Shown one piece after another: positions 12,858 through 23,869 of a DNA stretch of 64,000 bases (position 1 is its first letter; the number at the start of each line of letters is the position of its first letter). Location: contig JAJZQO010000006.1 of assembly GCA_021847575.1 (NCBI GenBank), positions 1-64,000 on the forward strand, given 5' to 3'. The DNA comes from Bacillota bacterium. Its GTDB lineage: Bacteria; Bacillota; Sulfobacillia; JAJZYS01; JAJYTV01. Position numbers and translations under genes: made by a program. Below the pieces are notes generated by a model. It ran no database searches. It was not told the origin of the DNA and saw nothing but the letters and a program-made list of their open reading frames with translations.

Positions 12858-14587
12858 GCGATCTCCTCCGGCGACAGCTGTGAAGACACGATCTCACGGT
12901 ACACGGGGCAGTCGTGCATCAGGTGCTGATGGTTGCCCGCGCCGACGAGCTTGCCATCGTCGAGCACCAGGATCTGGTCGGCATCCATCACCGTGCTGAC
13001 CCGCTGCGCCACGATCAGGACGGTTTGCCCCTTGAGCTCCCGCCGCAGGGCGGCACGCACGAGCGAGTCCGTTTTGAAGTCGAGCGCCGAGAAGGTGTCG
13101 TCGAACAGGTAGATCTCGGCGTGGCGGGCCAGGGCCCGTGCCATCGCGAGACGCTGGCGCTGGCCACCCGAGAGGTTGACGCCTCCCTGGGAGACCTCGG
13201 CGTCGAGCCCGCCGTCCATGTCGCGGACAAACCCGCTCGCCTGGGCGATCGCCGCGGCGTGCATGGCCGCCTCCGCGGACGCCTGCGGATCGCCATAGCG
13301 GATGTTGTCCAGCACACTGCCGGTGAATAGGACCGCCCTCTGCGGCACATAGGCGAGCCTGCGACGAAGATCGTGCTGGCGCATGGCGCGCACGTCGGCC
13401 CCGTCGACCAGAACCTGCCCGGAACTCGTGTCGTAAAAGCGCAGAACGAGGTTCAGGAGCGTCGACTTGCCAGCCCCGGTACCGCCGATGATCGCGGTGA
13501 CCTCCCCGGGTCGCGCCGTGAAGCTCACGTCTTCGAGCGCCGGCTCCTCGCCGCCGGGATAGTGGAAGGTGACGTGACGGAACTGCACGATCCCGGATCC
13601 CGGCACGGCCGGCAGCGGCTGCACAGGATCCGCGATCCCAGGCTCAAGCTCGAGGACTTCCTGGATGCGCGCTGCCGAGGCCTGCGCGCGTGGCACCTGG
13701 AAGAGCATCATGGATACCATCAGCACCGCAAACATGATCTGCATGACGTACTGGATGAACGCCATCAAGTTTCCTACCTCGAAACTCCCCTGGTTCATCT
13801 GCACGGCGCCGAACCAGAAGATCGCCACGGTCGCGAGGTTCATGATCAGCATCACGAGCGGCATCATCAGGGCCATCAGCTGGAACACGCGCACTGAGGT
13901 GTCCGTCAGGTCGAGGTTCGCCTGATCGAAGCGCCTGGTCTCGTAGTCCACGCGGCCGAACGCCCGGACGACGCGCACGCCCGTGAGGTTCTCCCGCAGC
14001 ACCAGGTTGAGAGTGTCGATCTTGCGCTGGATCGAACGGAAGAGGTCAAAGCCCTGACGCATCACGAGCCAGATCACAAAGCCCATCACGGGCACCACGA
14101 CGACGATGGTGAGCGAGAGGCCGGGATCCGTGCGCACGGCCAGGATGATGCCGCCGATCGCGGTCAGGGGCGCCATCACAAGGAAGGTGAGCGCCATGGT
14201 GATGAACTGCTGCACCTGCCACACGTCGTTCGTGCCGCGCACGATCAGCGACGAGGTGCCGATCTCGTCGAACTCCTTGAGGCTGAAACTCTCAACGTGG
14301 CTGAAAATGCGGCTGCGCAGCAGCCTGCCGAAGCCGGCCATCGCGATTGCGCCGTAGTAGCGCGCGATCACGCTCGCGAGTCCGCCGCCGGCCGTAACCG
14401 CCAGCATCAGCAGTCCCTCACGCCAGATGTAGGGCTGGTTGCCATGGACGATGCCGGTATCCACGATGTCCGACATCATGTTTGGCAAGTACAGGCTCGA
14501 CATCGTCTGGACGAACGTGAGGACGAGCACCAGGGCGACGTAGACCCTGTATGGTCGCAGGAACTCCATCAGTTTGCCCATGAGCAC
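12854..14587 (-). CDS. ABC exporter, ATPase/permease fusion (degenerate Walker B half)
   Basis: GGTGAGKSTLLNLVLRFYD, NLSGGQRQRLAMARA, Walker B EIYLFDDTFSALD; 4-nt overlap with partner gene. Confidence 0.93.
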   Translation of the reverse strand: MLMGKLMEFLRPYRVYVALVLVLTFVQTMSSLYLPNMMSDIVDTGIVHGNQPYIWREGLLMLAVTAGGGLASVIARYYGAIAMAGFGRLLRSRIFSHVESFSLKEFDEIGTSSLIVRGTNDVWQVQQFITMALTFLVMAPLTAIGGIILAVRTDPGLSLTIVVVVPVMGFVIWLVMRQGFDLFRSIQRKIDTLNLVLRENLTGVRVVRAFGRVDYETRRFDQANLDLTDTSVRVFQLMALMMPLVMLIMNLATVAIFWFGAVQMNQGSFEVGNLMAFIQYVMQIMFAVLMVSMMLFQVPRAQASAARIQEVLELEPGIADPVQPLPAVPGSGIVQFRHVTFHYPGGEEPALEDVSFTARPGEVTAIIGGTGAGKSTLLNLVLRFYDTSSGQVLVDGADVRAMRQHDLRRRLAYVPQRAVLFTGSVLDNIRYGDPQASAEAAMHAAAIAQASGFVRDMDGGLDAEVSQGGVNLSGGQRQRLAMARALARHAEIYLFDDTFSALDFKTDSLVRAALRRELKGQTVLIVAQRVSTVMDADQILVLDDGKLVGAGNHQHLMHDCPVYREIVSSQLSPEEIA

Positions 14588-14875
14588 CTCTTCCTTGCAA
14601 CGCAGGCGCCGAGAACGTTAAGTCTGTTAAACATCAGCATTCTACCACGGCGGCCGCGCGGATGTGCAATCGTCCCTGAGGACGGTTGGCGCCTTCCTTT
14701 TGTTCCTGGCGGCTGGCCAAACTGCCGGGCACCATGCCACCACGCCGAAATCGCATGCAAACCGGCCAAGCCTGCGCGCTTGCCGGAAGCCTCCGGCTGA
14801 AGGGGGCATGGCGCGGGGATAGGCGTGGGGCCGCCGTGTCCCATGCAGCGGCGGCTTGCCGTAAGCCATGCGAGA

Positions 14876-15409
14876 TCAGGAGGCGGCGCATTCCTCCTGG
14901 CGAGCCAGCGATCCGCCGATCGACGCCGTGGCCGCGCCGAGGAGAGCGCCCGCCAGCACGGCCCCCACCAGCGCGAGCGCGAGCCGCAACTCCCACCAGG
15001 GCAGCAGAACGGGCGTGCCTGCACCGATATGGTCGAGCCGATTGATGTAGCCGAGATTGATGCCGAACGTGCCAAGGTGCGAGGAGTGCCGCAGCGTCTG
15101 CAGCCTTTTCATAAAGCCACTGTTCAGCAGCAGGAGCGCCGTGTGCGGAAAACGATAGAGCAGCCCGTCAAGAATCCCCGTGGCCGCCCCGGTTATCGCC
15201 GTTCCCAGCGGGTCTAGACCGCTGCGGCGAACGGTGTAGCCGACCCAGCCGGAGCCGAACGCCCCGATCAGGAACGCGATGGCGTTGGGCGCCTCGGACA
15301 GGGCGCCCCTGATCCCGCCCGCCGCCAGGAACATAAGCCAGGCGGCGACGGCGGAGACGACGCCGAACGTCAGGATCAGGCGCAGTTGATCGCGTATCAG
15401 ATCGCGCAT
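14876..15409 (-). CDS. Predicted integral membrane protein with duplicated glycine-rich TM segments
   Basis: MRDLIRDQLRLILTFGVVSAVAAWLMFLAAG...AFLIGAFGSGWVGYTVR...LALALVGAVLAGALLGAATASIGG; no family recognised. Confidence 0.6.
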   Translation of the reverse strand: MRDLIRDQLRLILTFGVVSAVAAWLMFLAAGGIRGALSEAPNAIAFLIGAFGSGWVGYTVRRSGLDPLGTAITGAATGILDGLLYRFPHTALLLLNSGFMKRLQTLRHSSHLGTFGINLGYINRLDHIGAGTPVLLPWWELRLALALVGAVLAGALLGAATASIGGSLARQEECAAS

Positions 15410-15422
15410 GCCACGGACCCCC

Positions 15423-15932
15423 TTAGAGGAGTAAAGACATGACGATGTCGTCCAGGTGCTCGCCATCCTGGAACACGGCCGCGCGGCGCCGGCCCTCCGC
15501 CTGAAAGCCGAAGGAGCGGTAGAGACGGATGGCCCTCTGATTGCGCGCATAGACGTTGAGCTCGATGCGCTTGATGCCGGACGCCGACGCCCAGTTCAGC
15601 ATGGACTGCATGAGAGCTGTGCCGATGCCCGCACCCCGGTGCTCCCTGGCCACCGAAATGCCCATGACGCAACTGTGGCGGAGGGCGCGTCTCGAACTGC
15701 CGCGGCAGTTCAGCATACCCACGATTTCTCCCTCCCGCGCCATCGCGAGAAGGAAGACGCAGTTGCCGGCGGCGGCATACTCCGCCACGACGGCCTCCTC
15801 CTGCTCCACGGTAAGGGTGAATTCGCCCGGCGAGGTGGGCAAGTCGAGTCCAGGCTCCGCGAACAATACCTGCGCATAGCGGATCATCGCCGGGGCATCG
15901 TCAGCCTGAGCCTCGCGCACCGCAAATTCCAC
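15423..15932 (-). CDS. GNAT-family N-acetyltransferase
   Basis: VMGISVAREHRGAGIGTALMQSMLNWASASGIKRIELNVYARNQRAIRLYRSFGFQAEGRRR. Confidence 0.93.
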   Translation of the reverse strand: MEFAVREAQADDAPAMIRYAQVLFAEPGLDLPTSPGEFTLTVEQEEAVVAEYAAAGNCVFLLAMAREGEIVGMLNCRGSSRRALRHSCVMGISVAREHRGAGIGTALMQSMLNWASASGIKRIELNVYARNQRAIRLYRSFGFQAEGRRRAAVFQDGEHLDDIVMSLLL

Positions 15933-15968
15933 AAGGACATCCCTTTCCAGCAGAGCGGTATCGACCCG

Positions 15969-17957
15969 TCAGCGCTTCGCGCGAGCTTCCTGGCGCTTCG
16001 TCTCGAGTTCGGCGATCAGATCGCGCAGCACCGCCGCGCGCTCGAACTCGAGCGCCTTGGCGGCCTCGCGCATCTCGCGCCTGAGCTTGTCGAGAAGCTT
16101 CGGCACGTCCTTGGGCCGCACGCTGTCGGCCGTGTGACTGCCCAGCGCGTCGACCGTGACAGGCTTGGTCGCCTCGATCACGTCGCGTACCGCCTTCTCG
16201 ACCGACTGCGGCGTGATGCCGTGCTCCTCGTTGAATGCGGCCTGCACGGCGCGCCGCCGGTCCGTCTCGTTGATCGCGCGCGCCATCGAGTCGGTGACGC
16301 GGTCCGCGTAGAGGATCACCTTGCCGTCCAGGTTGCGCGCGGCACGCCCGATCGTCTGCACGAGCGCCGTGGTGGAGCGGAGGTAGCCCTCCTTGTCGGC
16401 GTCCAGGATCGCGACCAGCGCCACTTCCGGCAGGTCCAGTCCCTCGCGCAGGAGGTTGATGCCTACGAGCACGTCAAAGACGCCGAGCCTGAGGTCGCGG
16501 ATGATCGCCATGCGCTCCATCGTCTCGACGTCCGAGTGCATGTACCGGACTTTCACCCCTACCTCCTTCAGGTAGTCGGTGAGCTCTTCGGCCATCTTCT
16601 TGGTCAGCGTTGTGATGAGCACGCGCTGGTGCTTCTCCGTGCGCTGACGGATCTCGTAGAGCAGGTCGTCGATCTGCCCCTTCGTACCGCGCACTTCCAC
16701 TGCCGGGTCGAGCAGCCCCGTGGGCCGGACGATCTGCTCGACGACCCGCGAGGACCGCGACAGCTCGAATTCGCTTGGCGTCGCGGACACGTAGACGACC
16801 TGATTCAGCCGGTCCATGAACTCATCGAACTTGAGCGGACGGTTGTCGAAAGCCGAAGGCAGGCGGAACCCGTAATCCACGAGGGATTCCTTGCGCGATC
16901 TGTCGCCGTTGTACATGGCGCGCACCTGGGGCAGCGACTGGTGCGACTCGTCGATGAAGAACAGGAAGTCGGGCGGGAAGAAGTCGAGCAAGGTGTAGGG
17001 TGGCTGTCCCTCGGCGCGACCGGTCAGGTGGCGCGAGTAGTTCTCGATGCCCGGGCAGAAGCCGATCTCCTGCAGCATTTCCATGTCGTGCCGCGTGCGC
17101 TGCTCAAGCCGTTGCGCCTCGAGCAGCTTGCCCTGGGCGCGGAATGCCCGCAGCTGCTCCTCGAGCTCCTGCTCGATCGTGACGATCGCCCGCTGCCGCT
17201 TATCCTTCGACGTGACGTAATGCGACGCCGGGTAGATCGCGACATGGTGCCGACTGCCCAGCACCTCGCCAGTCAGCACGTCCACTTCCAGGATGCGTTC
17301 AATCGTGTCGCCATCGAACTCGATGCGGATCGCGCGTTCCTCGTTGGAGGCGGGGATGATCTCCAGGACCTCGCCGCGCACGCGGAAGGTGCCACGTGTG
17401 AAGTTCATGTCGTTGCGGTCGTACTGGATGTCCACGAGCTTGCGCAGGATCTCGCGCCGATCGCGTTCCTGACCCTGCCGCAGCGAGAGGCAGAGGTCGC
17501 GGTAGTCCTCCGGCGAGCCGAGGCCATAGATGCAGCTGACCGAGGCGACGATGATCACGTCGCGCCGCTCGAAGAGCGCGGTCGTCGCGGCGTGCCGCAG
17601 CTTGTCGATCTCGTCGTTGACCGTGGCGTCCTTCTCGATGTAGGTGTCGCTCGTGGAGATATAGGCCTCAGGCTGGTAGTAGTCGTAGTAGGAGACGAAA
17701 TATTCGACCGCGTTGTTCGGGAAAAACGATTGGAACTCGCCGCAGAGCTGGGCTGCGAGCGTCTTGTTGTGCGCCAGAACGAGCGCCGGCCGGCCGAGTT
17801 CCTGGATCGTCCAGGCCATGGTGGCCGTCTTTCCGGAGCCTGTCACTCCTACGAGGGTCTGCTCGGGAAGGCCCTCGCGCAGACCCTCGACCAAGGCCCT
17901 GATCGCCTTCGGCTGGTCTCCGGCCGGGCGGTAGGGCGCAGCGAGCTGGAATTCCAA
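15969..17957 (-). CDS. uvrB: Excinuclease ABC subunit B
   Basis: [33 protein letters not shown], helicase motifs and C-terminal UVR domain. Confidence 0.98.
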   Translation of the reverse strand: MEFQLAAPYRPAGDQPKAIRALVEGLREGLPEQTLVGVTGSGKTATMAWTIQELGRPALVLAHNKTLAAQLCGEFQSFFPNNAVEYFVSYYDYYQPEAYISTSDTYIEKDATVNDEIDKLRHAATTALFERRDVIIVASVSCIYGLGSPEDYRDLCLSLRQGQERDRREILRKLVDIQYDRNDMNFTRGTFRVRGEVLEIIPASNEERAIRIEFDGDTIERILEVDVLTGEVLGSRHHVAIYPASHYVTSKDKRQRAIVTIEQELEEQLRAFRAQGKLLEAQRLEQRTRHDMEMLQEIGFCPGIENYSRHLTGRAEGQPPYTLLDFFPPDFLFFIDESHQSLPQVRAMYNGDRSRKESLVDYGFRLPSAFDNRPLKFDEFMDRLNQVVYVSATPSEFELSRSSRVVEQIVRPTGLLDPAVEVRGTKGQIDDLLYEIRQRTEKHQRVLITTLTKKMAEELTDYLKEVGVKVRYMHSDVETMERMAIIRDLRLGVFDVLVGINLLREGLDLPEVALVAILDADKEGYLRSTTALVQTIGRAARNLDGKVILYADRVTDSMARAINETDRRRAVQAAFNEEHGITPQSVEKAVRDVIEATKPVTVDALGSHTADSVRPKDVPKLLDKLRREMREAAKALEFERAAVLRDLIAELETKRQEARAKR

Positions 17958-18043
17958 AGGTGCTCCCCCTCCTCGCCCACTTCATCGTGCACCATCCGAA
18001 GGTCCTTGACCAGTCGCCGCTACCGTGACCAAGGGGGCGCGCC

Positions 18044-18421
18044 TCAGCTCGGCGCGCCCCCCGATCGGCTCCAGGTGGCGTCCGGATTCTGCTCGGCGAC
18101 CGCCAGGCGCTGTGCGCGCACGTCCCCGACAATGCGCACAGTCTCTGCGGTCCCGCAGCGATCGCCTGATCGAACCTCGACAGGGCCCTGCACGAGCAGT
18201 TCCTTCATGCGGACCTTGGTCCGCACCTCAGCCTTCTGGCCCACAACCGCCGCGCCTTCGCGCTCGATCTGGCCCGTGACGCGACCCTCGACGCGGAGAC
18301 CCTTGCCACGCACGGTGCCCGCGACGGACGAATCGCTGCCGATATAGGTCGCGGTCTATGCGACCAGCGGCTCCGCCGCGGCATCGTCGCCGCGGCGCCG
18401 GTTCGTGAACATCCGGAACAT
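18044..18421 (-). pseudogene. Bactofilin / polymer-forming cytoskeletal protein with in-frame TAG at codon 22
   Basis: From ATG at 18421: MFRMFTNRRRGDDAAAEPLVA*TATYIGSDSSVAGTVRGKGLRVEGRVTGQIEREGAAVVGQKAEVRTKVRMKELLVQGPVEV...; TAG = complement of 18356-18358; the rest of the frame is open to 18044. Confidence 0.8.
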
Positions 18422-19272
18422 CAGTGCAACCCCGCCGGAGAGTCATGGATGAAGGGCCACGGGTTGGTGGAGGCGCCGTCCACGAGGATGCCGAAATAGA
18501 CGTGCGGCCCCGTGGAGCGGCCCGTGGAGCCGGAAAGCGCAATCTCCTGGCCCCGCTTGACGCGCTGGCCCACATGCACGAGCACGGCCGCGTTGTGCGA
18601 GACGAAGCTTGATACGCCGTAGCCGTTGTCGACCTGGACGTAGTAGCCGTAACCTCCCGGCTTCCAGCCTGCGTACGTCACGACGCCAGCTCCCACGGAC
18701 ACCACTGGCGTGTACATCGGCACGGCGATGTCGAGGCCTGGGTGGAATTCACTGCCGGCATGCGTGAAGGGGTTCGGCCGCCAGCCGTACCACGAGGTGA
18801 TCGGCCCCGCGACCGGCAGCATGTCCGGGCGGTGCGCGAGATAGATCTCGCGCTGGGCAGCCTTCGCCAGCACCGCCGGCAACTGCTGGTGCAACAGGTC
18901 GAGTCGGCTCAGGATGTTGCCGAGCCCGGCGTCGCTCGCGTTGAAGCGCATCCCAAGCGCGCGTTCGACATGGCGTATGTCCGCCGCCATCGCGTTCACC
19001 TGGTTGAGCGCCCTCGTGTTCTCGGTTCGGGCTTGGGCCAATTGCGCCCGGAGGATGCGGTTTTCGACTTGCACCTTAGCTGACGCGGCCAATGCTGTGC
19101 GCAGGTGGGTCGTTGCCAAGATGTCCTGATAAGCGGTCACCAGCAAAAAGACGACCGCGGATACCAGTAATGCCGCCGCCGCGGAAGCGATGCTCAGCCA
19201 AAGTCTATGCCTGTCCTGCCATCGCCACTCACGGACGCTACCGCTTCGCTCCGGGAAGACGACAATTCTCAG
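18421..19272 (-). CDS. M23 (LytM) family peptidase, membrane anchored
   Basis: HAGSEFHPGLDIAVPMYTPVVSVGAGVVTYAGWKPGGYGYYVQVDNGYG and GSTGRSTGPHVYFGI; N-terminal TM; proposed non-ATG start (CTG 19272 or ATT 19266). Confidence 0.88.
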   Translation of the reverse strand: MRIVVFPERSGSVREWRWQDRHRLWLSIASAAAALLVSAVVFLLVTAYQDILATTHLRTALAASAKVQVENRILRAQLAQARTENTRALNQVNAMAADIRHVERALGMRFNASDAGLGNILSRLDLLHQQLPAVLAKAAQREIYLAHRPDMLPVAGPITSWYGWRPNPFTHAGSEFHPGLDIAVPMYTPVVSVGAGVVTYAGWKPGGYGYYVQVDNGYGVSSFVSHNAAVLVHVGQRVKRGQEIALSGSTGRSTGPHVYFGILVDGASTNPWPFIHDSPAGLH

Positions 19273-19504
19273 GTCCTCCCGCGCGATGGTGAAGCCCCCC
19301 CTTGTCCAACTCCTGCCACTTGAACGGCCTACGGCCCATTTTGGTATTCTCGGTCCCAGCAAACAACCCTGTACCGTACTATGAGTTTTCCGTTGGAGAT
19401 CGTTTACCATACATTCGCAGCTTTTGGTACCTCCGGAAACGCCTCGCCAAGTCAGCCAAACCCGCCGCGGCAACGCTGCGCGGCGAGCCCCGGGTTCAAC
19501 CCAT

Positions 19505-20659
19505 TCAAGGCTGCGGGGGCATGTATGGTGCCGGGTTGACCGGCTGGCCATTGATGCGGACCTCGAAATGGAGGTGCGGCCCCGTGGCCCAGCCTGTCAT
19601 GCCGGCATAGCCGATCACCTGGCCCTGCTGCACGTCGTCGCCAACGCCCACAGCGAACCGCTCCTGGTGGGCGTACAGATTCGAAATGCCGTCGCCGTCG
19701 TCGATGATGATAGTGTAGCCATAGCCGTTCAGCCACTGCGCCACAATCACCCTGCCGGCGGCTGCCGCATGGATCGGTGTGCCCATCGGCACGCCGATGT
19801 CGATGCCGGAATGCAGGGCGTACTGGTGCGTCACTGGGTCAAGGCGGTATCCGAAAGGCGACGTGATCGGTCCGATCACGGGCCAGATAAAGTGAATGCC
19901 GTGGACGCCGCTGCCGGTGCCATGGCTTGCCAAGCTCTGAATGATCCTCTCGATCTCGGCCGAGTTTCCCTCGTCGGAATGGATGCTTGACGCCTGCTTC
20001 GCGTAGGTGAGGTCGAGCGCGGCGATGGCGTCGCGCTGGTAGGACAGCTGCTGCGTGAGGGCCTGCTTCGCCTCCCGCCGTACCGTGGCCGCGACGGCGA
20101 ACTGCCTGCGCGCGGCGGCCAGTGCGTCGCGCTCGCGCTGGAGTTGCGCCTCAGCCTGCTGGACGTGGCTCAGCACCATGGCGTCCGCGGTCACGATCTC
20201 GCTCAAAAGCCCGAGCCTTGTCTCGAAATCGCTGAAAGACTGTGCACCGAGCACCACGTTGAGGTAGCCGCCAGGGCCCTGCTGCTCGATGGCCACCAGG
20301 GCGCCGGTCAGAACGGAGCGGTCGCGTGCGAGTTGTCGCTCCGTCAGCACGATCGCCCGCTTCTTGGTGCTCAGGCGTCGCGTCAGCGTCGCCTCCCAGT
20401 TGAGCGCCTGGTCGAGCTGACGTGTCGTGTGATCAAGGCTCGCGTGCATGCTGGCGATCGTCGCCTGCTTCTGCGCCAGGGAGGTCTTCGTCTGCTGCAA
20501 CTGGGCACGGTCGTTCGCCAGGCGCTGCTTGATCGCCTCGAGTTCGGCCTGTGCCTCCTTGAGGGTCAAGGCGCGCGCTGGTGGTGCCGCCATGCCGATG
20601 CCTGCCGCAAGGGACAGGGTCGCCAGGACGAGCATTGCCAACGCCTGGCGAAACCTCAT
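19505..20659 (-). CDS. EnvC-like murein hydrolase activator (coiled coil + M23)
   Basis: Signal peptide, long coiled coil, HSGIDIGVPMGTPIHAAAAGRVIVAQWLNGYG, GWATGPHLHFEVRINGQPVNPAPYM; next to ftsX. Confidence 0.93.
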   Translation of the reverse strand: MRFRQALAMLVLATLSLAAGIGMAAPPARALTLKEAQAELEAIKQRLANDRAQLQQTKTSLAQKQATIASMHASLDHTTRQLDQALNWEATLTRRLSTKKRAIVLTERQLARDRSVLTGALVAIEQQGPGGYLNVVLGAQSFSDFETRLGLLSEIVTADAMVLSHVQQAEAQLQRERDALAAARRQFAVAATVRREAKQALTQQLSYQRDAIAALDLTYAKQASSIHSDEGNSAEIERIIQSLASHGTGSGVHGIHFIWPVIGPITSPFGYRLDPVTHQYALHSGIDIGVPMGTPIHAAAAGRVIVAQWLNGYGYTIIIDDGDGISNLYAHQERFAVGVGDDVQQGQVIGYAGMTGWATGPHLHFEVRINGQPVNPAPYMPPQP

Positions 20660-21539
20660 ATGCGGGCAAGCCTCCTGACCGAGATGCGGAAGCCGATCGC
20701 CCCAAGCAGGATGCCGAGCAGGAGCAGCAGGAGGGCGATGTCACGCGGGATTGGGCTGGGCGACACAAGCGGCAGGAAAGGCAGTGAATGGACCGCGTCG
20801 TGGTAGACCGCGACGTAGCTCCAGAAGGAGAGCCCGGACGCCACAACCGCACCGATGCCTCCCAGGATCAGCCCCTCGAGGATGAACGGCCAGTGCACCA
20901 GGGCTTCGGTCGCGCCGACAAGGCGCATGATGCCGATCTCACGCCGTCTGGCCGCTATCCCCAGACGGATGGCGTTCGTGATCACGAGCAGGGAACCGAT
21001 CAGCAGCAGGACGCCGATGGCCAGGCCGACAACGCGCACGCCGTTGATCAGCGCGAACAGCCGGGAGACGACGGAACTCTGGTAGGTGGTGTGCACGATG
21101 CCGGCAAGGTGCGAAAGGCGCACCGCCAGCGGCTTCACGTCCGCAGGCTTCTGCGCAGTTACGGAAAGGGAGTCCTCGAGCGGGTTGGCCGTGCCGAGGG
21201 TTTCGAGCACCTGCCCCTGCTTGCCGAACTCTTTCTTGAGCTGGGACAGGGCCTGGTCCTTGGTCACGAGCGATGCCGAGCGGACCCCTTGCCAGCCACG
21301 CACCGTCTGCAGTTCGGCGAGCTCCTGGCTCTCGGCGGTCTGGTGCGCAAAGAACGCGCGTACCGCCACCTGACTTTCGATCGAGGTGGCGATGGAGTTC
21401 ACATTGACGCTCAGAAGCAGGAAGACGCCAAGCACGAGCAGCGACACGGCCGTGGTGGTGATCGACGCGATGGCCAGAACCGGGTTGCGCAGCAGGTTCT
21501 GGCTCGCCTCGCTTAGACAGAACGCCCATGTCCGCAGCC

Positions 21540-21543
<4 letters not shown>
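20656..21543 (-). CDS. ftsX: Cell-division ABC permease FtsX
   Basis: MRLRTWAFCLSEASQNLLRNPVLAIASITTTAVSLLVLGVFLLLSVNVN; four TM segments; adjacent ftsE. Confidence 0.96.
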
Positions 21544-22232
<689 letters not shown>

Positions 22233-22337
22233 CAGTTAGAGCCACCTGCCGGGACAGCCTGTACTCTCACGGTCTTCGACTGTACCGGGTCGACTCCTGC
22301 CGAAGCCATGCGGCATTTCTTGACACATGGTAAGTTG

Positions 22338-23198
22338 TCAACTCGGACGGTGCAGGCCAGGCCTGCGTCTCGCCTCGAGTTCCTTGAATCCTTCGCCGAG
22401 CACTTCATGCACGGTCGAAATGACGACGAAGGCGTCGCGATCCTGGTGATAGACGATGTCCTTGACCTCCTGCACCTCGCTGCGGGAGACAACAACGAGC
22501 AGGACGGGCCTGTCGACCTGCGTGTAGCCGCCACGTCCGTGCAGTTCCGTGACACCACGGCCCAGACGGTCGAACACCTGCTGCCTGATGGCTTCACTCG
22601 CATCGGAGATCACCAGCACAGCCTTGCGGAAGTCGAGGCCGTCCTGGATCAGGTCTACGACGCGCGTGCCGACGAACAGGGCGACGGCCGAATACATGCC
22701 GAGGCGGAGCCCGAAGAAGACCGCCGTGAGCGCTATGACGAAGAAGTCGGTGCCCAGCAGACCCGATCCCATGCTCAGGTTTGCGAAATAGCGCAACAGG
22801 CGCGCGACGAGGTCCGTGCCACCCGTTGAGCCCCCGACCCGAAACACGATGCCGAGTCCCATGCCAGAGAGTACCCCGCCGTAGAGCGTGGCCAGCAGGA
22901 GGTCGTGGGTGATGGGATGGGTCGGCAGGAGCCAGAGCCAGAACGAGAGGAATGTGACGCCCACGAGCGTCCGAGCCACGAACGGCACGCCGATGAAGTA
23001 TGTGACGGCCGCAAGGAGCGGCACGTTGAGAACGAACACCAGAAGGCCCACCGGCCAGCCGAGCAAATAATGGAGGACGACGGCGAGACCCGTTAGTCCG
23101 CCGTCGTTCATGCGGTTCGGGATCAGGAAGAGGTTGAGCCCCGACGCCGTGATCAGGGTCCCGAGCGCGGTGCCAAAGATGTCGCGAAGCTTGGGCAT
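22338..23198 (-). CDS. YitT family membrane protein (DUF161/DUF2179)
   Basis: TASGLNLFLIPNRMNDGGLTGLAVVLHYLLGWPVGLLVFVLNVPLL, FRVGGSTGGTDLVARLL; C-terminal RGVTELHGRGGYT. Confidence 0.94.
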   Translation of the reverse strand: MPKLRDIFGTALGTLITASGLNLFLIPNRMNDGGLTGLAVVLHYLLGWPVGLLVFVLNVPLLAAVTYFIGVPFVARTLVGVTFLSFWLWLLPTHPITHDLLLATLYGGVLSGMGLGIVFRVGGSTGGTDLVARLLRYFANLSMGSGLLGTDFFVIALTAVFFGLRLGMYSAVALFVGTRVVDLIQDGLDFRKAVLVISDASEAIRQQVFDRLGRGVTELHGRGGYTQVDRPVLLVVVSRSEVQEVKDIVYHQDRDAFVVISTVHEVLGEGFKELEARRRPGLHRPS

Positions 23199-23210
23199 CG
23201 CTCCATCCCC

Positions 23211-23783
23211 CTACTTGGCACTCTGGACGCTGTATTGGCCGATGACGAGGACGAGGATCCTGGCGGTCCCCACCGGGACGATGCCGCGACCGTCGCTGCG
23301 CGCCGCGAGCAGGAGCTGGTTCCGCGGCACCACCGCATCCTGTCCCAAGTTCTGCCCTGAAGTGAGATCGGCGAATCCGCCGCCGGAGGTCCCAAGGAGC
23401 TTGACGGTGGCGGAACCGCCCCGCAGAACAAACTCCGTGCCCTGATCGGCAACGAGTTCCTGTCCTGGCGGCACGGAGACGACCACGGTGCTGTTCCCCC
23501 CCGCTGGCAGGCTCTTCAAGGCGGCCTGGATCTGAGTCTGCACGGTGGACTGGACGAGCGGGGTCACAACCCCGGGCAGCGCCGACTGGATCCCCGCCGT
23601 CACCAGGTCTGGAACCTGCCCCTGCAGGGCTGACGAGATCGCCTGGGTCACAAAGCTGACCGATGCCAGCGGGTCCTGCGCAGACCCGGGCACAGCCCCC
23701 GACTGCGCCGCGGCCTGTCCAAACCAGAAACCGACCGCAAGCATGCCGAAGGCAGCCAGTATGAGCAGTGGCAGACGGCGCAC
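23211..23783 (-). CDS. Secreted/anchored protein of unknown function
   Basis: GTG start: VRRLPLLILAAFGMLAVGFWFGQAAAQS signal/anchor then soluble domain; RBS-like GGGGG upstream. Confidence 0.65.
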   Translation of the reverse strand: MRRLPLLILAAFGMLAVGFWFGQAAAQSGAVPGSAQDPLASVSFVTQAISSALQGQVPDLVTAGIQSALPGVVTPLVQSTVQTQIQAALKSLPAGGNSTVVVSVPPGQELVADQGTEFVLRGGSATVKLLGTSGGGFADLTSGQNLGQDAVVPRNQLLLAARSDGRGIVPVGTARILVLVIGQYSVQSAK

Positions 23784-23869
23784 GCTGAGACCCCCTGGCT
23801 CGCCGGAAAACGGCAGATTCTCAACTCCACACGAGGCCACTTCGACAAGCCCGAGGCGAATCCTGGCCG

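Noticed and set aside
15456-18347. 963-aa plus-strand ORF
   Set aside because: Antisense to uvrB; a high-GC shadow ORF with His/Arg/Leu-rich composition and no recognisable domain.
18356-18358. Genome-wide TAG recoding as the explanation for the bactofilin amber codon
   Set aside because: TAG terminates other intact genes in the window (e.g. at 4924-4926 and 10957-10959), so it is a normal stop here.
22320-22341. Palindromic TTGACA-N10-TGTCAA upstream of ftsE
   Set aside because: Could be a promoter -35 or an operator, but no matching -10 was clear and the arms are only 6 bp; insufficient to call.
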